A stretch of 64,000 nucleotides of DNA from Rhodoblastus sp963710275 (GTDB lineage Bacteria; Pseudomonadota; Alphaproteobacteria; Rhizobiales; Beijerinckiaceae), in NCBI GenBank assembly GCA_963710275.1, contig CAVPZS010000005.1, forward strand, positions 992,001 through 1,056,000, read 5' to 3'. A model generated the notes under the pieces. That model did no database searches. It was not told the origin of the DNA and saw only the letters and a list, made by a program, of their open reading frames with translations. Position 1 is the stretch's first letter; each line of letters starts with the position of its first letter. Positions 1-8,180 of the stretch are shown in pieces. The position numbers and the translations under genes were made by a program.

Positions 1-67
1 TCACCAAATGAGTTTGCTACCTAATACCGCCTTTTCTTCAGCAAGAGGCCGAACCCTCTTGGACCGC

Positions 68-92
68 AAAGGCCGCCCTCGGGGCGGCCTTT
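68..92 (+). terminator. Intrinsic terminator-like hairpin of a gene left of the window
   Basis: A perfect 11-bp stem (68-78 pairing with 82-92) closes a 3-base TCG loop. The right arm ends in TTT and is followed by GCTTT. No gene precedes it inside the window, so it probably ends a transcript that starts further left. Confidence 0.6.
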
Positions 93-262
93 GCTTTGGC
101 GTTAGAGGCTCTCCGAGCAAATCTGTTCACCGGAAGGCGCGAGAGACGCGTTTGGTCTTGTGACGTTTATGTAAAAAAACGCCTACACACGGTCGCGCAA
201 TGGCGCGCGGGCGGGTTATTAGCCACGTGACGCTGCGTAGTCCGCGTACAACCAGCGCGTTG

Positions 263-282
263 TGTCAATATAATTGTTGACA
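263..282. promoter_or_regulatory. Palindrome overlapping a possible -10 element
   Basis: TGTCAA and TTGACA form a 6-bp inverted repeat separated by 8 bases. The spacer contains a perfect TATAAT at 269-274. No good -35 hexamer lies 16-18 bases upstream. The site could be an operator on a weak promoter that reads rightward toward the hairpins at 304-364. This is inference from sequence pattern only. Confidence 0.3.
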
Positions 283-364
283 GTAGAGCGCCATGGTCTA
301 GTTTGAGAAAACTTGAGTAGAGTTTCTCACCGCCGCAACGCCCCCTCGCGTGCGGCGGTTTTTT
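281..364 (+). ncRNA. Candidate small RNA (about 84 nt)
   Basis: Between the TATAAT at 269-274 and the terminator at 329-364 there is no credible reading frame, but two stems follow each other. The first pairs 304-313 with 321-329 (one bulged A). The second is the terminator, whose 13-base loop holds a C5-T tract that could pair with G-rich ribosome-binding sites. The end of the transcript faces the 3' end of the puuD-like gene. I do not recognise the family. A leader or fortuitous hairpins are possible alternatives. Confidence 0.3.
329..364 (+). terminator. Rho-independent terminator, rightward
   Basis: A 9-bp perfect stem (329-337 with 351-359) is followed by six T residues (359-364). There is no T tract on the other side, so it is directional and terminates rightward transcription. 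The only candidate transcript in the window is the putative small RNA just upstream. Confidence 0.65.
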
Positions 365-375
365 GTTGCGGCCAA

Positions 376-1584
376 CTACTCTCCCGCCCAGCGCAGCAAC
401 GTCAGGCGATCCTCGCGGTCGAGCGGCGGCGCGACGCCGGGCGGCGGCATGGCGCGCGAAAACACGGCGGCGCGCAGAATGTCGCGGCGGTATTTGTCGA
501 TGTTTCCGCTGATGGTGAAATCCAGACCCGCGGCGGCGTGAGCCAGCGCAGGATGCTGGGGACTTGTCGCATGGCAGGCGGCGCAATTCTGTTCGATGAT
601 CGCGCGTGCGTCCTCCAGGCCCGGCCGCAGCGCCTGGGCGATGGCCGCGCCCGCTGACCGCGCCGAAGCTTCGGCCTGTGGCCTCGGGGGCGCGGACAGC
701 CAGAAAGCCAGGGCGAGGCAGGCGCCCGCGCCGGCCGCCAGTTTCCAGTCCCATCCGGCAGCGCGGGCATTTTTCAGGAACAGCCGACGGATCAGGAACC
801 CTGCGCCGAGAAACAGCGCCGCGGCGACGTCCCGATGAGGGCCGGCGAAAAGCAGCGGCGCATGCCCCGATAACATGAAGAACACCACCGGCAGGGCGAG
901 ATATTGGTTGTGCATGGCCCGCGTCGCCGCGGCTTTGGCGTCGGCGGCGTCGGTGGCGAGGCCCGCGCGCAGCGACGCCAGCCGGCGCCTCTGCGCCGGC
1001 GCGATGGCATGGGCGATATTGGCGGTCATGAGCGTCGCCAGATTGGCGCCGAGCAGGAGATATGCGGCGCGCCCGGCGAACAGATGGCAAAGCAGGAAGG
1101 CCAGGGCGACGCAGAGGGCGAAAAGCGCGATCAGCAGGGCGTCGCCATCGACACCGCCTTTCTTGCAGAAAGCGTCATAGCCGAGCCAGACGACGGGCAG
1201 GAGCCCGAGCGCGACAACGACGGCGGCCCAGCCGGTCGCCTCCCAGAGCTGGGGATCAATCAGATAAAGGTCTGGCGCGGCGCAGTAGATCAGGCACAGC
1301 AGGGCGAAGCCGCTGGCCCAGGCGGCATAGGCCTCCCATTTGAAATGCAGCGCCCGTTCCTCGGCGCCAGCATCGCCGGCGCGCGAAAAACGGAAGCCTT
1401 GGCCGGCATGAAGCAACAGGCTTTGCGGATGAGAGTCTGCGAACGGCTTGCGCATCCCGAGGTCGAGGCGCGCCAGGGCGAAGGCGGAGCCGACCCAGAC
1501 CATGGCCGCGACGACATGCAGCCAGCGCAGCAGGATTCCTGCGTCGTCCGAGAGGAGGGAAAAGAGAGCCATGGCTGAATTCAC
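376..1584 (-). CDS. puuD: PuuD-type membrane urate oxidase with C-terminal cytochrome c domain
   Basis: 402 aa. The N-terminal two thirds carry several hydrophobic segments and the WLHVVAAMVWVGSAF pattern typical of PuuD urate hydroxylases. The C-terminal 80 residues form a cytochrome c domain with the heme motif CAACH and a downstream SRAMPPP methionine region. The family oxidises urate to 5-hydroxyisourate and passes electrons to the respiratory chain. The first start is a GTG whose bases overlap the TGA of the PAP2 gene upstream (GTGA), so translation is probably coupled; an in-frame ATG at 1572 is an alternative. No other purine-degradation gene lies nearby, so the substrate is inferred from family only. 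Confidence 0.75.
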   Translation of the reverse strand: MNSAMALFSLLSDDAGILLRWLHVVAAMVWVGSAFALARLDLGMRKPFADSHPQSLLLHAGQGFRFSRAGDAGAEERALHFKWEAYAAWASGFALLCLIYCAAPDLYLIDPQLWEATGWAAVVVALGLLPVVWLGYDAFCKKGGVDGDALLIALFALCVALAFLLCHLFAGRAAYLLLGANLATLMTANIAHAIAPAQRRRLASLRAGLATDAADAKAAATRAMHNQYLALPVVFFMLSGHAPLLFAGPHRDVAAALFLGAGFLIRRLFLKNARAAGWDWKLAAGAGACLALAFWLSAPPRPQAEASARSAGAAIAQALRPGLEDARAIIEQNCAACHATSPQHPALAHAAAGLDFTISGNIDKYRRDILRAAVFSRAMPPPGVAPPLDREDRLTLLRWAGE

Positions 1585-2255
1585 TTTTGAGGTCGCCGAA
1601 GATACCAGCGATGCAGGCTCAAGACGATGAGGAAGGTAAAAAGCGCGGCGAGCGCGGCGTCGGAAAGATAGTGGCCCCCAAAGGCCATGCGAAGGGCCGC
1701 CGTCGCCGCGGTGAAGATCAGGGCGGCGGCAACCGCGGGGACGCGGAAAGGCGGCGGCGCAAGCAGCGCCGGGGCGAGTGTCCAGGCGGAAGTCGCGACC
1801 TCGCCGGAAACAAAGGAGCAGTTCCGACGGCAGTCGCCATCGAATTTTTCGTAAGCGCGGAACGCCCAGGCGCCGCCAAATTCTGAGGTTTGATACGGGC
1901 GGGGACGGTGCGAAATCTCCTTCAGCACGCCATTGACCAGCAGGCCCGGTCCGAGCGCCAGCGATGCGACCAGAAACAGGATCGCGCGCCGATCGGGGCC
2001 GCCTCGAGTCCAGCCGAGGCCGCGGGCGAGGCCCGCGAGGAGCAGCAGGCCCAGAAGGACATAGGGCGCGTCGTAGAAAATACGCCGGAAAAGCTCGCCC
2101 GCCGGCGTCTGTCCAACGAAATGGGCGTTTTCAAAGAATTTTCGCGCGACTGCGAGGTCGACATCGGGCCAGGCCGCAAAAAACGCCAGGCAAGCGAGGG
2201 TGGCGAACAGGGTCACGGAAAGGGGGGTGCGCACGGCGGTCCTTTTGAGCGGCAT
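1581..2255 (-). CDS. PAP2-superfamily membrane phosphatase
   Basis: 224 aa, with several membrane segments. The three acid-phosphatase signatures can be followed: KEISHRPRP, a second block around SFVSGE (where most relatives have PSGH), and RMAFGGHYLSD with the histidine and aspartate of motif 3. The family removes phosphate from lipids such as undecaprenyl diphosphate, phosphatidic acid or lipid A. The glutamate in place of the motif-2 histidine is unusual in the family at large. It is upstream of, and overlaps, the puuD-like gene by four bases. The lipid substrate cannot be told from the sequence. Confidence 0.75.
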   Translation of the reverse strand: MPLKRTAVRTPLSVTLFATLACLAFFAAWPDVDLAVARKFFENAHFVGQTPAGELFRRIFYDAPYVLLGLLLLAGLARGLGWTRGGPDRRAILFLVASLALGPGLLVNGVLKEISHRPRPYQTSEFGGAWAFRAYEKFDGDCRRNCSFVSGEVATSAWTLAPALLAPPPFRVPAVAAALIFTAATAALRMAFGGHYLSDAALAALFTFLIVLSLHRWYLRRPQK

Positions 2256-2503
2256 ACCCTCAATGCTTTAAGGCGGCGGGCGAAAAAGGCAAAGCCGCTT
2301 TTCCCCTGGCCTTGGCGGCAAGAAAAAACCCGTACGTGGCCGGCGTCGCTGACTGACCGCTGGTTTTTGGTTGACGTTTTCCTTCACAATGGACGCCGAT
2401 TCGGTTGGCGCGCTGATCAAAGGAAACCCGCTTTCGCGCCGAGTCGGTTTGTAACGATTTGAAATTACGCAAAAAAATTAAATCCATTGCCGGAGGCGCG
2501 ATC

Positions 2504-3106
2504 ATGGCCGAGCTCGATTTTTGGTATGAATTCGCCAGCACCTACTCCTATCTCAGCGCCATGCGCAGCGATTCGCTGGCTCAAGCCGCTGGCGTGCGTT
2601 TGCGCTGGCGTCCTTTCCTGCTCGGTCCGATCTTCTCCGCGCAGGGCTGGATGGATTCACCCTTCAATCTCTATCCGGCCAAGGGGCGAAACATGTGGCG
2701 CGACATGCAGCGTCAATGTGAAGCGCGCGGCTTGCCGCTGCGCCGACCCCAGCCCTTTCCGCAGAATTCCGTGCTCGCGGCGCGGCTCGCGCTCGCTGTT
2801 CCAGAGGACTTGCGGGCCGCCTTCAGCCGCGCGGTCTTCCGCGCCGAATTTGGCGAGGGGCGCGCAATTTCCGACGTGGACGCGCTGACCGAAATTCTCG
2901 AATGGCTGGACCTCCCGGCGGCGGAAATGCTGGACAAGGCGAAGTCCGAGCCCATTCGCGCGCTGTTGCGCGACGAAACAGAGAAGGCGCGCCGCCTCGG
3001 CATTTATGGCGCGCCGACTTTCATCGCCGGGGATGGGGAGCTATTCTGGGGCGACGATCGGCTGGAGCAGGCGCTCGCCTGGGCGAAGGACCAACAGAGA
3101 AAATGA
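2504..3106 (+). CDS. DsbA-family 2-hydroxychromene-2-carboxylate isomerase
   Basis: 200 aa. The N-terminus (AELDFWYEFASTYSYLS) matches the thioredoxin-fold glutathione-dependent isomerases of the HCCA isomerase/kappa-class GST group, and the late GIYGAPTFIAGDGELFWGDDR block is typical of them. The catalytic residue is expected to be the serine near residue 12. I chose the ATG at 2504 because GGAGG lies 8 bases upstream; the frame extends back to 2459. Its stop overlaps the moeB start (ATGA). Members act in naphthalene degradation, but many are found without such a pathway, so the substrate is unknown. Confidence 0.8.
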   Translation: MAELDFWYEFASTYSYLSAMRSDSLAQAAGVRLRWRPFLLGPIFSAQGWMDSPFNLYPAKGRNMWRDMQRQCEARGLPLRRPQPFPQNSVLAARLALAVPEDLRAAFSRAVFRAEFGEGRAISDVDALTEILEWLDLPAAEMLDKAKSEPIRALLRDETEKARRLGIYGAPTFIAGDGELFWGDDRLEQALAWAKDQQRK

Positions 3107-3901
3107 GCGTCTTGCCGGAACTCTCGGCGGAGGAAGTCGAACGCTACGCCCGCCATGTCGTGCTCCGCGACGTCGGCGGCCCCGGACAGCGCAAGCTGAA
3201 GGCGGCGAACGTCTGCGTCGTCGGCGCGGGGGGCTCGGCGCGCCTTTGCTGCTTTATCTGGCCGCGGCGGGCGTGGGGCGGCTGACCGTGATCGACGACG
3301 ACGTGGTGTCGCTGTCCAATCTGCAGCGCCAGATCCTGTTCGGTGAGGCTGATCTCGGGCGGCCGAAGACCAAGGTCGCGGCGGAGGTTTTGCGCCGGCT
3401 CAATCCGCACGTGGACGTGATCTGCCGCCCGGTGCGGCTGACGCCGAAAATGTCGCGGAACTGATCGCCGACAGCGATGTCGTCGCCGACGGTTCGGATA
3501 ATTTCGATACGCGCTATCTGGTTTCCGACGCGTGCTTTTTCGCGCGAAAACCCCTTGTCACGGCGGCGGTCGGACAATTCGACGGCTCGCTCACTACTTT
3601 GCGCCCTTTCGAGGCGGGGCCGGACGGGAAGCCTAACCCGACCTATCGCTGCCTGTTTCCGCAAAAGCCGCCGCCGGGCGCGCTGCCTACCTGCGCCGAG
3701 GCGGGCGTGCTCGGCGCCCTGACCGGCATGCTGGGTTCGCTGATGGCGCTGGAGGTGGTCAGGGAGATCGTCGGCTTCGGAACGTCGATGGTCGGACGCC
3801 TCGCCCTGTTCGACCTCGCCGCCATGCGGTTTGAAACGCTGACCTATGGCTGGGACGAGGACAACCCGCTCAACGGAAGGGGCGCGAAGCAAAGCGGCTG
3901 A
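3103..3901 (+). CDS. moeB: MoeB/ThiF-family adenylyltransferase (frame interrupted twice)
   Basis: About 266 aa once two single-base deletions are restored, near 3233 (a C lost in GGCCTC) and near 3442 (a base lost in ACGGCC). The E1-like Rossmann nucleotide-binding start (VVGAGGLGAP), the IDDDVVSLSNLQRQ block and the TCAEAGVLG segment of MoeB all survive in three frames. The family adenylates the C-terminal glycine of MoaD or ThiS for sulfur transfer in molybdopterin or thiamine synthesis. No rhodanese domain is present. The start overlaps the previous stop. The repaired frames are fully conserved, so I read this as sequence error, not decay. Confidence 0.85.
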
Positions 3902-3933
3902 GCGCCGGTCCCGCGGGGACAGGCGCTCCCGTG

Positions 3934-4284
3934 TCACACCGCCGCGACGACGACGATTTCCACCTTGTAGTCAGGCGCGACCAGCTTGGCTTCGACGGTG
4001 GCGCGGGCCGGGGTGTGGCCTTCGACCACCCACTTGTCCCATTCGCCGTTCATTTCGGCAAAGGTCGAGATCTCGGCGAGATAGATGGTGGCCATCATGA
4101 TCTTCGTCTTGTCCGTGCCGGCTTCGGCCAGCAGGGCGTCGATCTGGGCAAGGACCTCCGCGGTCTGCTCGGCGACGCTGCCGCCCTTGGTCTTTTCCGC
4201 CACCTGGCCCGCGAGGTAGACCGTCTTGTTGCGCTTGACGGCCTGACTCATGCGCTTGCCGGGGTTCAATCGTTTGAGAGACAT
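3934..4284 (-). CDS. ridA: RidA/YjgF enamine-imine deaminase
   Basis: 116 aa. It is a full-length RidA with the HTPARATVEA segment that carries the conserved arginine. RidA hydrolyses reactive 2-aminoacrylate and related enamines made by PLP enzymes. In the raw sequence it is in frame with the upstream yqhA-like gene and would read as a fusion. It has its own AAAGGA ribosome-binding site seven bases before the ATG at 4284, and a single missing G near 4357-4360 explains the read-through. I therefore call it as a separate gene, in one unit with msrA and yqhA. Confidence 0.88.
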   Translation of the reverse strand: MSLKRLNPGKRMSQAVKRNKTVYLAGQVAEKTKGGSVAEQTAEVLAQIDALLAEAGTDKTKIMMATIYLAEISTFAEMNGEWDKWVVEGHTPARATVEAKLVAPDYKVEIVVVAAV

Positions 4285-4339
4285 TTGCAATCCTTTCGCT
4301 CGTGCGCCCTCGTAAAACACGACAGCGCGACGCACAAGC

Positions 4340-4878
4340 TCAATGCTCGGCTTCTGCCCCGTCTCCGGTCGGGGGATGGCTCCGGCGATGCGGTCGCTGA
4401 GGGCGAGCAACAGGGTCGCGACGACGAAGGCGAGGAGGATGCCGACGCTCCAGGCCATCTCCCTGTCGCTCTTGTTTTCGACATCCATCGAGTCGCGAAG
4501 CGTTTCGATGCCCGAAATGGCGACGATGGTGGACATGAGTTTCAGCTTCAGTCCGCTGAAATCGATCGTCGCGATCCACGCCGGCCAACTCGCGTCGGCG
4601 GGCCGGATCCGCGAGATGAAATTTTCATAGCCGGAAAAAATCACCAGCACGACCAGCAGAGCGGTCAGCGAAATGTCGATCAGCCCGAGAACATCAACGA
4701 CCACAGCGGTTTCGGTCGCGTCCAGCGCGCCGTGGACGATATGCGTGAGATGCTGCCCGGCCTTGAGCAGCAGGATGAGGAGGCTGAGGCCCAAAGCGAA
4801 GAAGAACGGCGCCAGCAGCCATCGGGAGGCGACCAGGACCGTTTCGATCGCTCGCTCGAGCTTTTCGCCGACAGCCAT
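4340..4878 (-). CDS. yqhA: YqhA/UPF0114-family membrane protein (one base missing)
   Basis: About 179 aa after adding one G to the GGGG run at 4357-4360 (minus-strand sense). The protein then ends ETGAEAEH and stops at 4340, at the usual family length. It has an N-terminal region with three to four membrane spans (residues 15-40, 65-85, 130-160) and the SGYENFISRIRP motif of this family. Function is unknown in the family. It sits 18 bases after msrA and 55 bases before ridA on the same strand. Confidence 0.75.
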
Positions 4879-4896
4879 GCGCCCCCCGTCTCGACG

Positions 4897-5548
4897 TTAC
4901 ACGCCCACTCCGATGGGGCACGAAACGCCACTCCCGCCGAGGCCGCAATAGCCCGCCGGGTTCTTGGCAAGATATTGCTGATGATAGGTCTCTGCAAAGA
5001 AAAACTCGGGCGCCGGCCGGATTTCCGTTGTGATCGGGACCATAGCCATGCGCGGCGAGCGCTTGCGCATAGAGCCGCTGCGACTCGGCGGCGGCGACCG
5101 CCTGGGCCTCGGTCGTGGTATAGAGCGCGGAGCGATATTGCGTGCCCGCGTCATTGCCCTGCCGCATGCCCTGCGTCGGATCATGCGATTCCCAGAACAG
5201 GGCCAGCAGCTTGCCGAAGGAGATTTTCGCGGGGTCGTAGACCACCTGGACCACTTCCGTGTGGCCGGTCATGCCGGAGCAGACTTCCTCATAGGTCGGA
5301 TTGGGGGTTCTGCCGCCGGCATAGCCGACGGCGGTGACGTAAACGCCATCTCCCGCCTGCCAGAACTTGCGCTCGGCGCCCCAGAAACAGCCCATGCCGA
5401 AGATCACGCGCTCCATGCCCTCGGGGTAGGGCGGGGCCAGCGGGCGGCCATTGACGAAATGGGTCTTGGCGGTGGCCAGTTTTTCCGCGCGACCCGGCAG
5501 GGCCTCGGCGGCGGAGGGAATTTGCAGCTTCTTTCGTATCGAAAACAT
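4897..5548 (-). CDS. msrA: Peptide methionine sulfoxide reductase A (one frameshift)
   Basis: 216 aa after removing one extra C in the run at 5036-5038. The catalytic GCFWGAE motif lies near residue 53, followed by the GYAGG segment and the C-terminal HQQYLAKNP, which restores only in the shifted frame. MsrA reduces methionine-S-sulfoxide using thioredoxin. The gene is divergent from an LsrB-type regulator with 112 bases between the two start codons, and it is followed by yqhA and ridA, which fits a stress-repair unit. Confidence 0.9.
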
Positions 5549-5660
5549 GGGGAACCTCCGGGGTCAGGACTGATCTGGGGACGGGTCGCGGAAATGGCGA
5601 GGTTCTACTCCCGCCTTTTCGCGCTATAAGATGAGAAAAAGCATTTTGCTCGGGGGGCAG

Positions 5661-6552
5661 ATGGACTGGGACAAGCTGCGCATCTTCCACGCCGCCGCCG
5701 ACGCCGGCTCCTTCACCCATGCGGGCGAGGCGCTGCATCTCAGCCAGTCGGCGGTCAGCCGCCAGGTCGCTGCGCTGGAATATGACCTGAAGACGTCGCT
5801 GTTCCATCGCCACGCGCGCGGCTTGCTGCTGACCGAGCAGGGTGAAATGCTGTTTCGCACGGTGCAGGAGGTGATGGGCCGGCTGGAAAGCGCGCGGCTG
5901 CGCCTGTCCGACGCGCGCGAAAAGCCGCACGGGCAGTTGAAGGTCACGGCCAATACTGGCTTCGGCGCCTCGTGGCTGGCGCCGCGTCTTGCCGAATTCC
6001 GCGAACTTTATCCCGACATCGAACTGATCGTCATCCTGACGGAGGACGAACTGGACCTGTCCATGCGCGAGGCCGACGTGGCTTTGCGCTTGCGCGAGCC
6101 TTCGCAGCCCGATCTCATCCGCCGGCGGCTGTTTTCGATCCATTATTCGCCCTATGCCTCGCGCGGCTATCTCGAACGTCACGGCCGGCCGAAGACCGCC
6201 GCGGACCTCGACGACCACCGCATCATCGCCTTCGGCGTCACCGGCGCCGCCTTCCTGAAAAACCTCAACCTGCTCCTGACCCTGGAACGGGAGGCGAAAA
6301 AGCCGCGCTCGCCCGCCGTCTCGATCAACAATATCTTCGCCATGCTGAAGGTGATCGAGAAGGGAGCGGGCATCGGCATCCTGCCCGACTATGTCATCGA
6401 CGAGGATTTCGCCGCTGATGCAGCTCGACCTCGGCGCGGGCATGCCGGTATTCGAATGCTGGCTGGCCTATCCCGAGGAAATGAAGAATGTCGCGCGGGT
6501 CATGGCCTTCCGCGATTTCCTGGTCGCCAACGCCCCGCTCTGGCGCTTCTGA
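5661..6552 (+). CDS. lsrB: LysR-family regulator of the LsrB/VtlR type (one frameshift)
   Basis: About 296 aa. The N-terminus MDWDKLRIFHAAADAGSF and the helix-turn-helix up to FHRHARGLLLTEQGE match LsrB (Sinorhizobium, Agrobacterium) and VtlR (Brucella). The effector domain follows from about residue 90. An extra T in the run at 6407-6409 shifts the frame; the true C-terminus (MPVFECWLAYPEEMKNV, then a stop at 6552) lies in the other frame. I chose the ATG at 5661 because a G-rich ribosome-binding site precedes it. LsrB homologues regulate redox, lipopolysaccharide and sRNA genes. The stop overlaps the next start (TGATG). Confidence 0.85.
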
Positions 6553-7211
6553 TGGCGCAATCTTGGCTCGAAGGTTTTGCTCCTTTCGCCGCGCTCGATC
6601 CCTCTACGCGGATGGCTTTGGCGAGCCTGCAGCCCGTGCAGGTCGGCAAGGGAAAGCAACTGTTCGCGCCAGGCGCGCCTTGTGCGGGTTTCGTGCTGGT
6701 GCTCGAAGGCAAGGTCCGGGTCGGGGTGACGGCGGAAAACGGCCGGAGGCTGGCGCTTTATCGCGTCGCGCCGGGTGAAACCTGCGTACAGACCACGCTG
6801 TGCCTGCTGGGCGGACTCGATTATTCCGCCGAGGGCGAGGCGGAAAGCGACTTGCGCCTGATCATCGTCCCTCCGGCGCTGTTTCTGAGGCTGATCCGCG
6901 AATCACCGGTCTTTTCGCGCTATGTATTCGAGCGCTTTGGCGCACGTCTGGCGGAAATGACCCGGCTGATCGAAACCATCGCCTTCCTGCGCGTCGACGC
7001 GCGCCTGGCCGCAAGTTTGCTGGCGCGGGCCGGAGCGAGCGGCGCGTTGGCCGCAACCCACCAGGAACTCGCCGAGGACATCGGCGCCGCGCGCGAAGTC
7101 GTCAGCCGGCAACTCGCCCTGTTTCAGCGCGACGGGTTCTTGCGGCTGGGCCGAGGCCACATCGAGCTGATCGATAAAAACCGCCTCGTCGATCTGGCTT
7201 GCGTGATGTAA
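6552..7211 (+). CDS. Crp/Fnr-family transcriptional regulator
   Basis: 219 aa. An N-terminal cyclic-nucleotide-binding-like beta roll is followed by a dimer helix and a winged helix (recognition region around THQELAEDIGAAREVVSRQL). It lacks the Fnr N-terminal cysteine cluster. The roll has the sequence GETCVQTTLCLLGG with two cysteines six residues apart, typical of a redox-linked subgroup often found beside DUF2892 proteins, as here. The raw sequence fuses it to lsrB only because of the indel at 6407-6409. Confidence 0.85.
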   Translation: MAQSWLEGFAPFAALDPSTRMALASLQPVQVGKGKQLFAPGAPCAGFVLVLEGKVRVGVTAENGRRLALYRVAPGETCVQTTLCLLGGLDYSAEGEAESDLRLIIVPPALFLRLIRESPVFSRYVFERFGARLAEMTRLIETIAFLRVDARLAASLLARAGASGALAATHQELAEDIGAAREVVSRQLALFQRDGFLRLGRGHIELIDKNRLVDLACVM

Positions 7212-7288
7212 GTCACCGATCTCGAGCTGAAACAGGGCTAGGACTCTTCATGCGGCGCAGTTGGGCGCCTGATTTCAGGGAGAGTTTC

Positions 7289-7480
7289 ATGACCGCCAAT
7301 GTCGGAGGCGTCGATCGCATTTTGCGGATCGTCATCGGCCTCATCCTCATCGCCATGGTTTTCGTCGGCCCGCAGACCCCCTGGGGCTGGATCGGCGTCA
7401 TTCCGCTGTTCACCGGGCTGGTTCGCTGGTGTCCGCCCTACGCCCTTTTCGGCTTCAACACCTGCTCGATGAAAAAGTAA
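7289..7480 (+). CDS. DUF2892 (YgaP-like) small inner-membrane protein
   Basis: 63 aa. The NVGGVDRILRIVIGL start, two hydrophobic stretches and the LVRWCPPYALFGFNTC end are the signature of the DUF2892 family, found alone or as the tail of YgaP rhodaneses. The two C-terminal cysteines are conserved. It follows the Crp/Fnr gene by 77 bases and may be its target. The molecular function is unknown. Confidence 0.85.
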   Translation: MTANVGGVDRILRIVIGLILIAMVFVGPQTPWGWIGVIPLFTGLVRWCPPYALFGFNTCSMKK

Positions 7481-7570
7481 CGCCTTTTCCGCGGGCGCCC
7501 AAATTTTCGCGCGTCGCACGTTTTCGCGGGCGCGGATAAGGACTATGATCGACCCGGTAAGGGGTCGATC

Positions 7571-8176
7571 ATGTTCGCCTTCCTGAAACATGGCTCGAAC
7601 GGCGCGCTTGTCGCGGGCGCCTTGGCGCTGGGGCTGTGGTCGGCTTTCGGCGGCCCGGCGCTGCATCCCCTGTGGATCGTCGTCGGCGCGACGCTGTTCT
7701 ACGCCAGCGAATATGGCTGGCATCGTTTCGCCTTCCACGCCCCGCCGGCGCCCTGGCCGTGGCTGCGGAAACTGCAGCATCGGCTGCATTACGATCACCA
7801 CGCCGAGCCGGGCAGGCTCGACCTGCTGTTTCTGCCCTTATGGTTTCTCGCGCCGCTGCTCGCCGTCAATGCGGCGCTGTTCCGGCTGGTCTTCGGCGCC
7901 GGGGCGGCAGCGCCGATGGTCCTGGGCGTCTGCCTGGCCATCCTGCATTACGAATGGACGCATTACGTCGCCCATATTCCCTACCAGCCGCGCACTGCCT
8001 GGGGGCGCTACATCAAGCGCTATCACCTGCGCCATCATTTCATCAGCGAAAAAGTCTGGTTCGGAGTTTCCAATCCCGCCTTCGACTATCTCTACGGGAC
8101 CTGTCCCGATCCGAAGACAGTCGAGAAAAGCCCCTTCGTGCGAAACCTGTTTGGGGACAGGAGCGAAGCCGCGTGA
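7571..8176 (+). CDS. Fatty acid hydroxylase/sterol desaturase family protein
   Basis: 201 aa, small for the family. Four histidine boxes are present: HRFAFH, HYDHH, HYEWTHYVAH and YHLRHH, which would bind a di-iron centre at the membrane surface, with hydrophobic segments between them. Relatives hydroxylate or desaturate fatty acids, sterols or carotenoids. The start is the ATG at 7571 directly after a GGGGTCG stretch. It converges on ychF with only four bases between the two stop codons. Confidence 0.8.
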   Translation: MFAFLKHGSNGALVAGALALGLWSAFGGPALHPLWIVVGATLFYASEYGWHRFAFHAPPAPWPWLRKLQHRLHYDHHAEPGRLDLLFLPLWFLAPLLAVNAALFRLVFGAGAAAPMVLGVCLAILHYEWTHYVAHIPYQPRTAWGRYIKRYHLRHHFISEKVWFGVSNPAFDYLYGTCPDPKTVEKSPFVRNLFGDRSEAA

Positions 8177-8180
8177 ACTT

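Noticed and set aside
3931..5337. A 468-aa plus-strand frame across ridA, yqhA and msrA
   Set aside because: It is low-complexity in Arg, Asp and Gly and lies opposite three recognised genes.
5631..7211. A 526-aa LysR-Crp fusion
   Set aside because: The LysR C-terminus and stop are present in another frame after an extra T at 6407-6409, and the Crp gene has its own ATG overlapping that stop.
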